This document shows, piece by piece, positions 26,574-34,928 of a stretch of DNA of 64,000 nt (position 1 is its first letter; each line of letters begins with the position of its first letter). The stretch comes from Akkermansia muciniphila. Lineage in GTDB: Bacteria; Verrucomicrobiota; Verrucomicrobiia; Verrucomicrobiales; Akkermansiaceae. The stretch spans positions 1,302,001-1,366,000 of the forward strand of contig NZ_CP156688.1 in the NCBI RefSeq assembly GCF_040616545.1, given 5' to 3'. Below the pieces are notes generated by a model that searched no databases, was not told where the DNA came from, and worked only from the letters and a program-made list of their open reading frames with translations. Made by a program: the position numbers and the translations under genes.

Positions 26574-28250
26574 TCATTTTTCCGTGGGAGCCGGGACGAT
26601 GCCCCCCAGGCCGATGCGCATGTTCAGGGGATGGCGGATAACGGCTGGGTTGACGATATATTTTGCGCAGCAGCTTAAAGTACCAGGAGGCTGCGGAAAG
26701 GAATAGGTGACGAGGTGTGCGGTTTCATCCTCCGGGTCTTTATTGGACATGATCTGCATGCCCCCTTCCACATGAAAGCCGCTGAAATGCGGTTTTCCAT
26801 GATGGCCCTGCAACTTGAAGGTGACCCGGCATTCCTTTGCTGACGGCTTAATGCTGAGAAGCGTGGCCTGGAACCGGAAGGGCGGATACCCTTCGGATGC
26901 TGCCGGAACGTCGAACGCCCATTTTTTGCCCGGTTCTGCCGGAATCGTCCGGGCCGGAGTTGTGTGAACCTCTCCGACCGGTACGCGGAGCTCCCCGGCC
27001 AGCAGCCATCCCCCGCTGCCGGGAGGGAGGGAACGGGGAAGAGGAAAAAAGAGCATGTTATAGCTGGAGCCGCCCCATGCGGGGGGCTCTGCCCGGCAGT
27101 GAACGGCTGTTTTTGTGCCGGGGGTGGAAAGGTTGATATAACTGGTTCCCTGCTGTTCCATATCATTCAGCAGGGCGTGGTTTTTATCCGTCTGAAGGTG
27201 AATGCCAAGGAAGACGGGTTTATGCTCGTCTCCGTAGCAAAACCAATTGTACAATTTTACCTGAAGGGCTGATGACGGCTGGGCAGAAAGGCCGGATTCA
27301 GGATTGTTCACCGGTTCCCGGGGAGGGCTGGGCATAGAAAGAGAGGGGTTCACGGTCAGGTCAATGGGAACATCCAGCGAATGTTTGCGGGGAAGGTAAA
27401 CGGCGCCGATCTTCAATTCACGGGGGAGGCAGGGAACTGGCTTTCCCGCTCCTTCCCCATCCGTTTCTTCTTCCATTTCGTACAGGCAGGCAATTCTGGT
27501 TTTACCGTCTTCCTGTTCTTCAATTTCCGGCGTAAAGTCGCGCCGCAGGCCTGGTATGGGGCGTCCGGTGGAATCCAGAATGACAAAGCCTTGAATGGAA
27601 GCGGAAGAAGGGAATTCCGCCTCGCAGGATAGGGTGGTCCGCTCTTCGTTGGTTTTCAGCTGAATGGAAGCCGTGTTGCTGGCGGAGTCAGCCTGGATGA
27701 TATCGCTGTCTTCCCGGACGCCTGGCTCCGGAAGGTCCAGATAGAATGTCTGGGGCTCTTCCGCTGGTTGGACCGTTTGTTTCAGCATCAGCCGTTGCGG
27801 GTCCGGGCAGAACTGGACGGTCCAGGTTCCGCGGATGCGCAGCCATTCCGATTGAGGGGCCGGCAGCTCCTTGAAACCGCAGGAAAAATGCAGGATGGTG
27901 TAAGGTGATCCGGGAGAGGATGAGGATTTGGAGCCAAGAACATGGGAAGGATTGAGCTTGCCGGGCATTCCCCATGGCTGGCGGGGGTCGCAGGGCGTTT
28001 CTTTTCCGGTGGAATCACGCATGGCCAGTCGCGTGAGCTGCCCTTCCCCGGAAGAAGGAATGACAAAGGTTCCTTTCCCTTGCAGCATGATGGAGATGCC
28101 CAGGCTGACTTTTCCGGGTCCGTTCATATAGGAAATGCTCCAGTCATCCAGGGCGACGGTAAAACGGGGCTGCTCAGCGGCCGGAGGCGGGGCGGCGCAT
28201 GCCAGGGGACCCAGAAAGGCGGCTAAAGCGAGGGGGCGGGTAAAAATCAT
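26574..28250 (-). CDS. Large secreted protein, unknown function
   Basis: 558 residues with a signal peptide (FTRPLALAAFLGPLACAAPP). The rest is Pro/Ser-rich and likely beta-sandwich, with short repeated phrases about aggregate lengths of 150 residues, each containing something like VxLxxWS or VKLYNWFC. There is one candidate set of paired cysteines (TPCDPRQ, KTAVHCRAE, LSCCAKY). No known domain or sorting tail is recognised. The start at 28250 is the only plausible one. It is divergent from the ABC exporter at 28382 and followed by the GNAT gene. Confidence 0.7.
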   Translation of the reverse strand: MIFTRPLALAAFLGPLACAAPPPAAEQPRFTVALDDWSISYMNGPGKVSLGISIMLQGKGTFVIPSSGEGQLTRLAMRDSTGKETPCDPRQPWGMPGKLNPSHVLGSKSSSSPGSPYTILHFSCGFKELPAPQSEWLRIRGTWTVQFCPDPQRLMLKQTVQPAEEPQTFYLDLPEPGVREDSDIIQADSASNTASIQLKTNEERTTLSCEAEFPSSASIQGFVILDSTGRPIPGLRRDFTPEIEEQEDGKTRIACLYEMEEETDGEGAGKPVPCLPRELKIGAVYLPRKHSLDVPIDLTVNPSLSMPSPPREPVNNPESGLSAQPSSALQVKLYNWFCYGDEHKPVFLGIHLQTDKNHALLNDMEQQGTSYINLSTPGTKTAVHCRAEPPAWGGSSYNMLFFPLPRSLPPGSGGWLLAGELRVPVGEVHTTPARTIPAEPGKKWAFDVPAASEGYPPFRFQATLLSIKPSAKECRVTFKLQGHHGKPHFSGFHVEGGMQIMSNKDPEDETAHLVTYSFPQPPGTLSCCAKYIVNPAVIRHPLNMRIGLGGIVPAPTEK

Positions 28251-28381
28251 TTAATTTAATTGGAGAAATGCCGTGAAGGGAAAGTTTTTGAATAACATAT
28301 TCTTCGTTTACGGCAAGATAAAAGCCGGATACCCGATTTTCCTTGATGATGCAGGAATTGATACGTTAGGATAAAAGAACC

Positions 28382-30205
28382 ATGTTGCAGGCGGACGGCA
28401 TTACGTATGAGATAGAAACACCGGATGGTCCTTTGAAATTATTGGACAATGTCAGCTTTAATGTGCCCAGGGGGCATTTTATGGCTATTGTGGGACCTTC
28501 TGGGTGCGGAAAGACCACCTTGTTAAAGGCGATTGCGGGCATGATTGCGGAAACGGACGGCCGTTTTTTCTGGAATGGCCATGATCTGGCGGAAGAAGAC
28601 TTTGAACCGTCGGAAATCGGGTTCGTTCCCCAGTTCAGCATTGCCTATGACCAGTTGAGCGTGGATGAAAATGTGGAGAGCGCCGCCAGGCTCCGCTGCC
28701 GGTTCAATTCCGTGGACGATTTGGACGACAGCATTGACAATGCCCTGGAAGTAACCGGGATGGAAGGGATCGCGGACCGTGACGTGAAGATTCTTTCCGG
28801 CGGCCAGAAGCGGCGCCTGGCGCTCGCCATGGAGCTGGTGTCCAATCCGCGCCTGCTGATTTGCGACGAGGTGACGTCCGGCCTGGACCCCAGGTCCGAG
28901 CACGATATTGTGGACCTTCTGCATGAAATCTCCCGTTCGGAAGGCCGCATCGTCATTTCCGTCACGCACAGCCTTTCCCATCTGGACCGGTATGATTCCA
29001 TCCTGGTGATGCACCAGGGCTGCGTGGCTTATCACGGTTCTCCGAAGACCATGCTGCACTACTTCGGCGTTTCCTCGCTGGAGGAGATTTATCCCAAGCT
29101 TCAGGACCGTGAAGGCCCCTCCTGGTGCCGGTCCTGGGGCAAGCACCGGGATTCCTATTATTCCCGGATGGAGAAGGAGCGGGAACAGAAGATTCTTTCC
29201 GGGGAGCTCCCGGATCCGGATGCCGTGCGCAGCGCCGTGAGAGCCGGGAAGGCAGGGGAAGGGGAAACGGAGGAAGAAGGGGCGGAAGCCGTGCAGGACG
29301 ATCCCGCGGAAACCCGCGCTGCGGAAGGGCAGGGGGATGCTCCGGAGGATTCCATTCCGGAAGTGCCGGGATTTTTTACGCAGTTCTTTTGCCTGCTGGG
29401 GCGCCGCTGGCGCATCTTTTTCCGTGACCGCTCCCAATTGATTCTGCAATTGGTGATGATTCTGCTGTTTCCGGTGCTGGTAGCCATGTTCACGGACAAG
29501 GGCACCGGGCAGATCGTGGGGCTTTCCGCCACGCAGGACGTGCAGACCCTCCAGAAGGATATGGAGGCCCAGCAGTTGAATATGAAGACGGGTTCCGCCG
29601 TTTCCGGCATCATCATGTTTGAAGTGATTCTGCTGGGCCTGATGGGTTCCAACAATGCCGCGCGGGAGGTGGCCGGGGAACGGGCCATCATGGAGAAGGA
29701 GAAATACGCGGGCATGCGGCCTTCCGCCTATCTGGGGAGCAAGCTGGCCTACCTGAGCGTTCTGGTGCTGGTGCAGTCCGTCTGGATGTTCGCCTTTGTG
29801 GATTTCTTCTGGGACCGGGGCGGCGGCCTGACGCACCTGCTGTTCCTGATTCTGGCGGACGCCGCCATGACCTTTGTGTGCCTGGGCATTTCCTCCCTGG
29901 CCCGGAGCGCGGACCAGGCCTCCCTGCTGAGCATTTACCTGGTGGGCTTCCAGCTTCCCCTTTCCGGGGCGGTGCTGGCCCTTCCGGAACAGGTGGAGGG
30001 TTTCATACGGCCCTTCATTTCCGCGTACTGGGCCTGGTCCGGCAGCATCTCCGCCCTGAAGGCCGATGTGTACAACGCCGTCAAAAATGTGCTGGATACG
30101 GACCTGACCCCGGCCCTGCTTTGTTATGTTGTTCTGGGCGCACACGTTGCATGCGGCATTGCCGCTTCCTACGCGGGCATTCGCCGCTCGCGCTGGGAGC
30201 TGTAA
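28382..30205 (+). CDS. ABC transporter, fused ATPase and ABC-2 type permease
   Basis: 607 residues with the ABCG half-transporter layout: ATPase first, then membrane domain. Walker A is GPSGCGKTTLL, the signature LSGGQKRRLALAMEL, and Walker B RLLICDEVTSGLDP with the following H-loop at SVTHSLSH. An acidic linker near residues 285-325 (AGEGETEEEGAEAV) leads to about six membrane helices starting FRDRSQLILQLVMILLFPV. Such half-transporters dimerise and export lipids, polysaccharides or drugs; the substrate is unknown. A short gap leads to two envelope-protein genes, suggesting one operon. Confidence 0.9.
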   Translation: MLQADGITYEIETPDGPLKLLDNVSFNVPRGHFMAIVGPSGCGKTTLLKAIAGMIAETDGRFFWNGHDLAEEDFEPSEIGFVPQFSIAYDQLSVDENVESAARLRCRFNSVDDLDDSIDNALEVTGMEGIADRDVKILSGGQKRRLALAMELVSNPRLLICDEVTSGLDPRSEHDIVDLLHEISRSEGRIVISVTHSLSHLDRYDSILVMHQGCVAYHGSPKTMLHYFGVSSLEEIYPKLQDREGPSWCRSWGKHRDSYYSRMEKEREQKILSGELPDPDAVRSAVRAGKAGEGETEEEGAEAVQDDPAETRAAEGQGDAPEDSIPEVPGFFTQFFCLLGRRWRIFFRDRSQLILQLVMILLFPVLVAMFTDKGTGQIVGLSATQDVQTLQKDMEAQQLNMKTGSAVSGIIMFEVILLGLMGSNNAAREVAGERAIMEKEKYAGMRPSAYLGSKLAYLSVLVLVQSVWMFAFVDFFWDRGGGLTHLLFLILADAAMTFVCLGISSLARSADQASLLSIYLVGFQLPLSGAVLALPEQVEGFIRPFISAYWAWSGSISALKADVYNAVKNVLDTDLTPALLCYVVLGAHVACGIAASYAGIRRSRWEL

Positions 30206-30258
30206 TTTAATGCGTGCACTTGCACGGAGTTCGTTATATACTTTTTCCATCAAAAGTT

Positions 30259-30690
30259 ATGGCGAGACGACGTGCAGCAAAAAAAAAGAGTTCCTCATCA
30301 TCCGCGCTGATGCTGGTGGTCGGCGCGGTAGTGCTTGTGCTGGCCGTCATCGTGGGAGTTGTCGTGTTCCGCGCCAAGGAGAAGCCGCAGGCGGGGTCCG
30401 ACATTCCGCTGGATATCCTGGCGGCGAACGCTTCCCAGCTTTCCAATAACAATTACGCGCTGGACGGAACGGTAATCGACCGTTTTCCGCGCGGCGAGTC
30501 CGAGCTGATTTCCTTTTTGTACAAGGACGCCTCCGGGCGTGAATACATTATTCCCATTTCTGTTTCCGCGGAGGCCAGGAACGGCCTGAACATCAACCGC
30601 GACCAGCAGTACAGAATAGAATTTCGCGTGGAAGACATCACTCCGAAGGTGCGCGGTGTATGCGTAGCCACATCCATTCAGCCTAAATGA
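30259..30690 (+). CDS. Single-pass membrane protein, unknown function
   Basis: 143 residues. A basic start (MARRRAAKKKSSSSS) is followed by one transmembrane segment (ALMLVVGAVVLVLAVIVGVV) and a soluble, probably periplasmic domain of about 100 residues ending in VRGVCVATSIQPK. No family is recognised. I chose the ATG at 30259 since the basic n-region and membrane segment begin there. Its stop codon overlaps the next gene's ATG (ATGA at 30687-30690), which implies translational coupling. It follows the ABC exporter by 53 bases. Confidence 0.75.
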   Translation: MARRRAAKKKSSSSSALMLVVGAVVLVLAVIVGVVVFRAKEKPQAGSDIPLDILAANASQLSNNNYALDGTVIDRFPRGESELISFLYKDASGREYIIPISVSAEARNGLNINRDQQYRIEFRVEDITPKVRGVCVATSIQPK

Positions 30691-32603
30691 ACAACCTTCC
30701 CCGACCCATGAAATGCTGCCTTTTCCTGACTCTGGCCTGCGCTGTTCCCGCGCTGGGGCAGATGATGTATAACCCGCCCGCTTCCGGAGGGGGCGCTCCC
30801 GCTGCTCCCCCTTCCTCCCCGGCCGCCGCGCAGCCGAATGCCTACCAGCCTTCCCGGCAGGGGGATGCCAAGTCCCTGTACGGCAATGAACTGCCCTTCC
30901 TGAATCCTCAGGACGGCACCGTGACCATCAACGGTTCTACGCTGAACATGGGCAGTTTCCGGGAGATTGAGGCGCGCTTCAACAAGTACCTGAGCCAGCC
31001 GGAGGAGAGCACGGAGGACGCCAAGGAGTATCAGAAGATTTTTCAAAAACTCCATGAGACGCTTTCCATGCGGAAGGAAAAACTGTTGGCGGACAATGTG
31101 GTGCGGCAGGTGGTGGACCTGTTGACCGCCGCTTCCAGCAATCCGCTGGACGGAGGCGTGTCCGATGCCCTCTGCCAGGCTATTTACACTGCGTGGCAGG
31201 CCAAGACCAACGGGAAGAACAAGGGGAAGATGCTTGAGGCGATGGAGAGGGAAATACGCAGCAATGCCCAGAAGATGAGCCTGATGGAAAGCGGCGTGAG
31301 CACCAGTTCCGGTTCCCCCTCCAACCAGAAGGGGGGCAAGAAAGGCGCCTCTGCCAATAATCCGGCCAAGAACAACCCCCGCTACAAGTATCTGGAAAAG
31401 CGCATGGTGGAGATGGAGGCCCGCAAGCTGAAACTGGAAAGCGAGCAGGTGCTGACGGTGACGGAAGCGAAGATCGTGTTCCAGTCCACGCTGGTGCAGC
31501 TGTTCGCCCAGCGGCGTTTTGACCATGTTTCCATAGGCTGCGGCATTTACAGCCGCCTGTTCAATGACGGGGATACCAAGCTGAGGCTGGACAAAAATTC
31601 GGACGCTGCCAAGATGTTCAGCGGAACGCTGGGGGCTCCTCCCACCGTAGCCGTTCTGGACAACCTTTCCCGGGAGCTGGCGCGTGATTCGGACCGTCAC
31701 ATGAAGGCCGTGAACAACCTGGTGGATTCCCACCATTACGTGGACGCGCTGGAACGGCTGAATGAGGCGCTCCTGATCGGGGAATTCATGCCCGCCGTGA
31801 ATACGTTCCCGTATGAGAAGAAGCAGAAGCTGTATGCCTTCAAGCGGGATGTGGAGAAGCTGTTTGAGCTGATGAACGGCAAGGATTACGAGGAAGCCCT
31901 CACCCTGGTGGAAGCCCTTAAAAAGACCGCACGTGATTTCAGCACGGGCCGTGCCGAATCCGCCATCAGCGCCGCCGTGTTCGCCAGTGACGCCTACATC
32001 GCGCAGGGCCAGGAAGCCCTCGCCAGGGGAGACCGCCCCAAGCTGGAGGAATGCCTGAAAAGCGCCATTGAAATCTGGCCCAAGAATCCGCGCCTGCTTC
32101 CGCTGCGGAACGCCATGATGGCCGCCGGGCAGCAGTCCCACGCGCTGGAGGATTTCAAGCGCTTCCACAAGAACAAGAATTACCGCCGCATTTTTGACAA
32201 CCAGCATGAATTCGCCGTGCTGGTGAAGGATGACCCGGAGCTCCAGAAGCAGTTTGTGGAGGACCTGGGCAAGATGGCCGTTATTGAACGCGCCCTGGGC
32301 GCGGCGCGGCAGCGTGAGGCCATGCAGGACGTGTACGGCGCCTGGGAGGAATTGCAGCAATTGCGTTCCAGGGACCAGGAGCTGTTCATTAATGACCAGG
32401 AGCTGAACGCCCAGTACCTGGACCTGACCACCAAGGCGAGCACCCTGGTGAATCTGCTGAATGATGCGGAAAAGTGCCGGAACGCGGGGGAAGTGGGTTC
32501 TGCCCTGGGCAAGTACATGGAGGCCAAGAAGCTGTACCTTTATTCCCGCTTTGCCAAGGAGGGGATTGAATCCCTGCTGAATGAGGTTCTTCCGTTGAAC
32601 TAG
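30687..32603 (+). CDS. Secreted helical (TPR-like) protein, unknown function
   Basis: 638 residues. After a signal peptide (MKCCLFLTLACAVPALGQ) comes a Pro/Ala-rich segment and then a long helical region with alternating charged helices (LAYM-type TPR-like pairs such as ALARGDRPKLEECLKSAIEI and RNAGEVGSALGKYMEAKKLY). A Lys/Gly/Asn-rich low-complexity stretch occurs near residue 215 (NQKGGKKGASANNPAKNN). It overlaps the preceding gene by four bases and probably works with it and the ABC exporter in the envelope. No specific function can be named. Confidence 0.75.
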   Translation: MNNLPRPMKCCLFLTLACAVPALGQMMYNPPASGGGAPAAPPSSPAAAQPNAYQPSRQGDAKSLYGNELPFLNPQDGTVTINGSTLNMGSFREIEARFNKYLSQPEESTEDAKEYQKIFQKLHETLSMRKEKLLADNVVRQVVDLLTAASSNPLDGGVSDALCQAIYTAWQAKTNGKNKGKMLEAMEREIRSNAQKMSLMESGVSTSSGSPSNQKGGKKGASANNPAKNNPRYKYLEKRMVEMEARKLKLESEQVLTVTEAKIVFQSTLVQLFAQRRFDHVSIGCGIYSRLFNDGDTKLRLDKNSDAAKMFSGTLGAPPTVAVLDNLSRELARDSDRHMKAVNNLVDSHHYVDALERLNEALLIGEFMPAVNTFPYEKKQKLYAFKRDVEKLFELMNGKDYEEALTLVEALKKTARDFSTGRAESAISAAVFASDAYIAQGQEALARGDRPKLEECLKSAIEIWPKNPRLLPLRNAMMAAGQQSHALEDFKRFHKNKNYRRIFDNQHEFAVLVKDDPELQKQFVEDLGKMAVIERALGAARQREAMQDVYGAWEELQQLRSRDQELFINDQELNAQYLDLTTKASTLVNLLNDAEKCRNAGEVGSALGKYMEAKKLYLYSRFAKEGIESLLNEVLPLN

Positions 32604-32685
32604 GGAGGGGCCTCCGGCCCGCGGCGTGTCTGCGGAGACGGAGTATTTGCTTTTCTTCCGGGCCGCCGCCGCTATGCTACCGCCC

Positions 32686-33420
32686 ATGAAGGCAGTGTAC
32701 CTGTGTTTGTGCATGCTGGCGGCGTTCTGCATTACGGCCGCGGCGCTTCCCGCGGATTGCAGCCAGGTGATTGTGGGGTCCGCGGAGGGCTGGAACAGTT
32801 CCCATGTGCAGTTGAGCCTTTTGGAAAAGGGGCCGCGCGGCTGGGTGATGGTGAAGGGGCCTTTTCCGGCGCGGCTGGGAAAATCCGGCCTGGTCTGGGG
32901 CAGGGGCGTCAGCCTTCCGCCCTCCGGCGGTCCGGTGAAGAAGGAGGGGGACTTGCGTTCCCCAGCCGGGATTTTTGAACTGGGAGGGGTGTATGGCACG
33001 GTTCCCGTACCGCAGAAGAAGCGCTCCATGCCGTACCGCCGCATTACGCCGCGTGACATGTGGGTGGATGATCCCGCTTCCCCGCTGTACAACCAGCACT
33101 TCGTGCTGAAGCATGACCCCTCCACTCCGTGGGAGTTCAAGCAGCAGATGAAGCTGAACGATTACGCGCACAGCCTGAAACTGTTTATCAGGCATAATGC
33201 CGCAGCCGGACGGGAGAAGCCCGTGCCTGGCGGCGGCTCTTCCATCTTCTTCCACATCTGGCGCCGGGACGGCGGGGCCCCTACGGCCGGGTGCACCGCC
33301 ATGAGCGAGGAGAACCTGAGGGCCATGATCGCGTGGCTGGATCCCGCCAAACACCCGCTTTACATCCTGCTGCCCGCCAGGGACTATCTGCGCTTGCGCG
33401 GAGCCTGGGGATTGCCGTAA
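32686..33420 (+). CDS. L,D-transpeptidase (YkuD-type) family protein
   Basis: 244 residues with a signal peptide (MKAVYLCLCMLAAFCITAAA). The domain resembles the YkuD/YafK-like L,D-transpeptidases: GIFELGGVYG, then the active-site region FFHIWRRDGGAPTAGCTAM, with His and the Cys of AGC in the expected order. Such enzymes make 3-3 peptidoglycan cross-links or anchor proteins to the wall in the periplasm. I chose the ATG at 32686 because it begins the signal peptide. A TATGCT lies 7 bases before the ATG, so the transcript may have almost no leader. Confidence 0.85.
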   Translation: MKAVYLCLCMLAAFCITAAALPADCSQVIVGSAEGWNSSHVQLSLLEKGPRGWVMVKGPFPARLGKSGLVWGRGVSLPPSGGPVKKEGDLRSPAGIFELGGVYGTVPVPQKKRSMPYRRITPRDMWVDDPASPLYNQHFVLKHDPSTPWEFKQQMKLNDYAHSLKLFIRHNAAAGREKPVPGGGSSIFFHIWRRDGGAPTAGCTAMSEENLRAMIAWLDPAKHPLYILLPARDYLRLRGAWGLP

Positions 33421-33574
33421 TGGCCCCGGTCTTTTCCGTGCCTTCCCTGTGTCCGCATTTCCATGGAGGGAAAGAGCCATGGAGATTCTTCCATGTCCCG
33501 CCCCGGCCTGTGCCGCGCCTGCGGCCGTGCCCCGTTCCCGTGCGTGGAAATGCGGTGTGACCGGCCATAAATAG

Positions 33575-33624
33575 TTGAAAAGGGTTGAATTTGCTTGAAG
33601 AAGCTTGAAATGCCTTGAAAACGC
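33575..33624. repeat. Five TTGAA words at exact 10-bp period
   Basis: TTGAA begins at 33575, 33585, 33595, 33605 and 33615. The five bases between copies vary. The period equals about one helical turn, so all copies face the same side of the DNA. No protein or transcript is linked to it yet. Confidence 0.6.
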
Positions 33625-33714
33625 AGGCTTTCCGCGCCGGGATGGAAGAGTCGCGGGGACAGTTGCGGAAATAAATGACCGGAAGGGTCAATCTTGAAAA
33701 ATTGAAAGGCCATT

Positions 33715-33730
33715 TGTCCCATTTGGGACA
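33715..33730. promoter_or_regulatory. 16-bp palindrome, possible operator
   Basis: TGTCCCATTTGGGACA has 7-base arms around a TT centre. It lies about 90 bases after the TTGAA array and 180 bases before the end of the RRM gene. Confidence 0.35.
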
Positions 33731-33862
33731 CTTCACCCTTTCCTTTTTCGCCTGACCCTTCCGATTATTTAAGGTTCCGCCCTTTCGTCTGTTGATGGCT
33801 GGTTACGGCGGGAGAGAGGCAAGGAGCGGAAACGGGGCGGGCCTTTTCCTCCTTAAACGCAA

Positions 33863-33892
33863 GAAGCCGGCCTTTGCAAAAAGGCCGGCTTC
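33863..33892. terminator. Bidirectional hairpin terminator
   Basis: GAAGCCGGCCTTT (33863-33875) and AAAGGCCGGCTTC (33880-33892) form a perfect 13-bp stem with a GCAA loop. It lies 15 bases beyond the stop of the minus-strand RRM gene and would also stop plus-strand read-through. Confidence 0.65.
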
Positions 33893-33907
33893 CGCATGAT
33901 AAAACGG

Positions 33908-34570
33908 TTACTGTTCCTGAGTCTGGGAAGCGGGCGCTTCCGGCTGGACCAGGGGGGTGGAGGTTTCCTTCACTTCTTCCATGGGGGTCTGCTCCTCCCG
34001 GGGGGAACGGGCTTCCCTGGGCTGTTCCTGGCGTTCGTTGGCGCCGCTGACCAGCAGGTTCCGGCCCATGAAGGGCTGGTTGTGGAGAATGTCCACGGAA
34101 CGGACGGCATCTTCCATCTTCTTCATTTCCACAAAGGCGTAGCCCTTGGACTTGTGGGTGCGGGGATTGTAAATGATTTCCACGGAACTGACTTCGCCGA
34201 TGCCCTTGAATACGTCTTCAAGATCGCTTTCCGTAGCTTCATAGGAGAGGTTGCCCACGTAAAGCCTGCGGTTGGAAACGGGCTGCTTGGGTGCGGAAAC
34301 GCGTTCCTGCCTGTTGTTGCGGGCCACGCGGGTGTTGGTCTTGGCGGGAGCTGCCTTGTCCCTGGGCGCAGGCTTGTTATTCTTGGCCGGACGAATGCCG
34401 AAGAGCCCCAGGAAACGCTGCCACAGGGAGAGCTTGGCAGGTGCTTCTTTCTTATACTTGGGACGGTAGCCGCTGGAATCCCGGCGGTCATTGCCATAGG
34501 AGCGTCCGCTCTTGTTGTAGCGGCGGCGGGCTCCCTGGCCCTGCCTTCCCTGTGTGTTGTGTTGTGACAT
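33908..34570 (-). CDS. RNA-binding protein with one RRM domain
   Basis: 220 residues. A basic N-terminal third rich in Arg, Gln, Asn and Lys is followed by one RRM: RNP2 is LYVGNLSY and RNP1 is KGYAFVEM. The tail is acidic and rich in Glu, Pro and Gln. Small bacterial RRM proteins bind single-stranded RNA and occur in cyanobacteria, Verrucomicrobiota and others, often with cold or stress roles; the role here is unknown. The basic and acidic extensions suggest disordered RNA-binding and interaction arms. A promoter-like GCGACA-N18-CATAAT lies upstream on the same strand around 34591-34620, opposite the structured RNA region. Confidence 0.88.
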   Translation of the reverse strand: MSQHNTQGRQGQGARRRYNKSGRSYGNDRRDSSGYRPKYKKEAPAKLSLWQRFLGLFGIRPAKNNKPAPRDKAAPAKTNTRVARNNRQERVSAPKQPVSNRRLYVGNLSYEATESDLEDVFKGIGEVSSVEIIYNPRTHKSKGYAFVEMKKMEDAVRSVDILHNQPFMGRNLLVSGANERQEQPREARSPREEQTPMEEVKETSTPLVQPEAPASQTQEQ

Positions 34571-34614
34571 ACTTATATTCTAAGTTGGTGATTATGTTGG
34601 TGTCATGCCGGAGT

Positions 34615-34825
34615 TGTCGCTGTATGCAGTAGGTTCCGGCCGGAGCATCGCCGGGACGTTCCGCTACCATGAGAAAAGCCAGGAGTAAGGATGCCCCATA
34701 CCCCGATCAACGGTCCATGCATGGTCTGATAGGGGGGCGATCCGGCTAGGTGCGGTACCAGTCCGGTCGATTGACGCGTATACCAATGCACAGGGAGCCG
34801 GCTTCTTGCAAGCCGGTTTCCCGTC
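34615..34825 (+). ncRNA. Candidate structured small RNA (6S-like rod)
   Basis: Nested helices close in order across about 160 bases: 34622-34627 with 34778-34783; 34647-34654 with 34763-34771; 34661-34668 with 34749-34755; 34677-34680 with 34744-34747; 34689-34697 with 34734-34743; and 34706-34709 with 34727-34730. A hairpin AGCCGGCTT/AAGCCGGTT (34796-34818) with T residues after it ends the unit on the plus strand. A separate TTGACA for the next gene lies further down (34874). The long bulged rod resembles 6S RNA in outline, but no conserved 6S sequence was recognised. It could instead be a leader. Confidence 0.45.
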
Positions 34826-34830
34826 ATTTT
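34796..34830 (+). terminator. Terminator of the structured RNA
   Basis: A 9-bp stem (34796-34804 with 34810-34818, one G-T pair) with a CTTGC loop, followed by TTTCCCGTCATTTT. The T-run is interrupted, and on the minus strand there is none, which favours plus orientation. Confidence 0.45.
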
Positions 34831-34873
34831 GGGCTTTCCGGCGCCCGCAAACGGGGGAAGGTGAGCTAGCAAC

Positions 34874-34902
34874 TTGACAAAAAGACCAATGGGGGGCACT
34901 TT
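34874..34902 (+). promoter_or_regulatory. Probable promoter of the sugar transferase gene
   Basis: A perfect -35 TTGACA (34874-34879) is followed after 17 bases by the weak -10 CACTTT (34897-34902). The ATG is 27 bases further. Confidence 0.4.
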
Positions 34903-34928
34903 AACTTCAACTAACTTGCACTCTCTCG

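Larger units (their letters stand above)
33421..33862. other. Gene-free region between convergent genes with ordered repeats
   Basis: No coding frame is supported. It holds a small CATGGA/TCCATG hairpin at 33478-33495, a run of five TTGAA at exact 10-base spacing (33575-33619), and a 16-base palindrome (33715-33730). Both flanking genes end here, so these are not ordinary promoters for either neighbour. Confidence 0.5.

Noticed and set aside
34740-34800. Signal recognition particle RNA or tmRNA in the structured region
   Set aside because: GACGCGT occurs, but the conserved SRP tetraloop and GGAAG motifs, and any tRNA-like ends, are absent.
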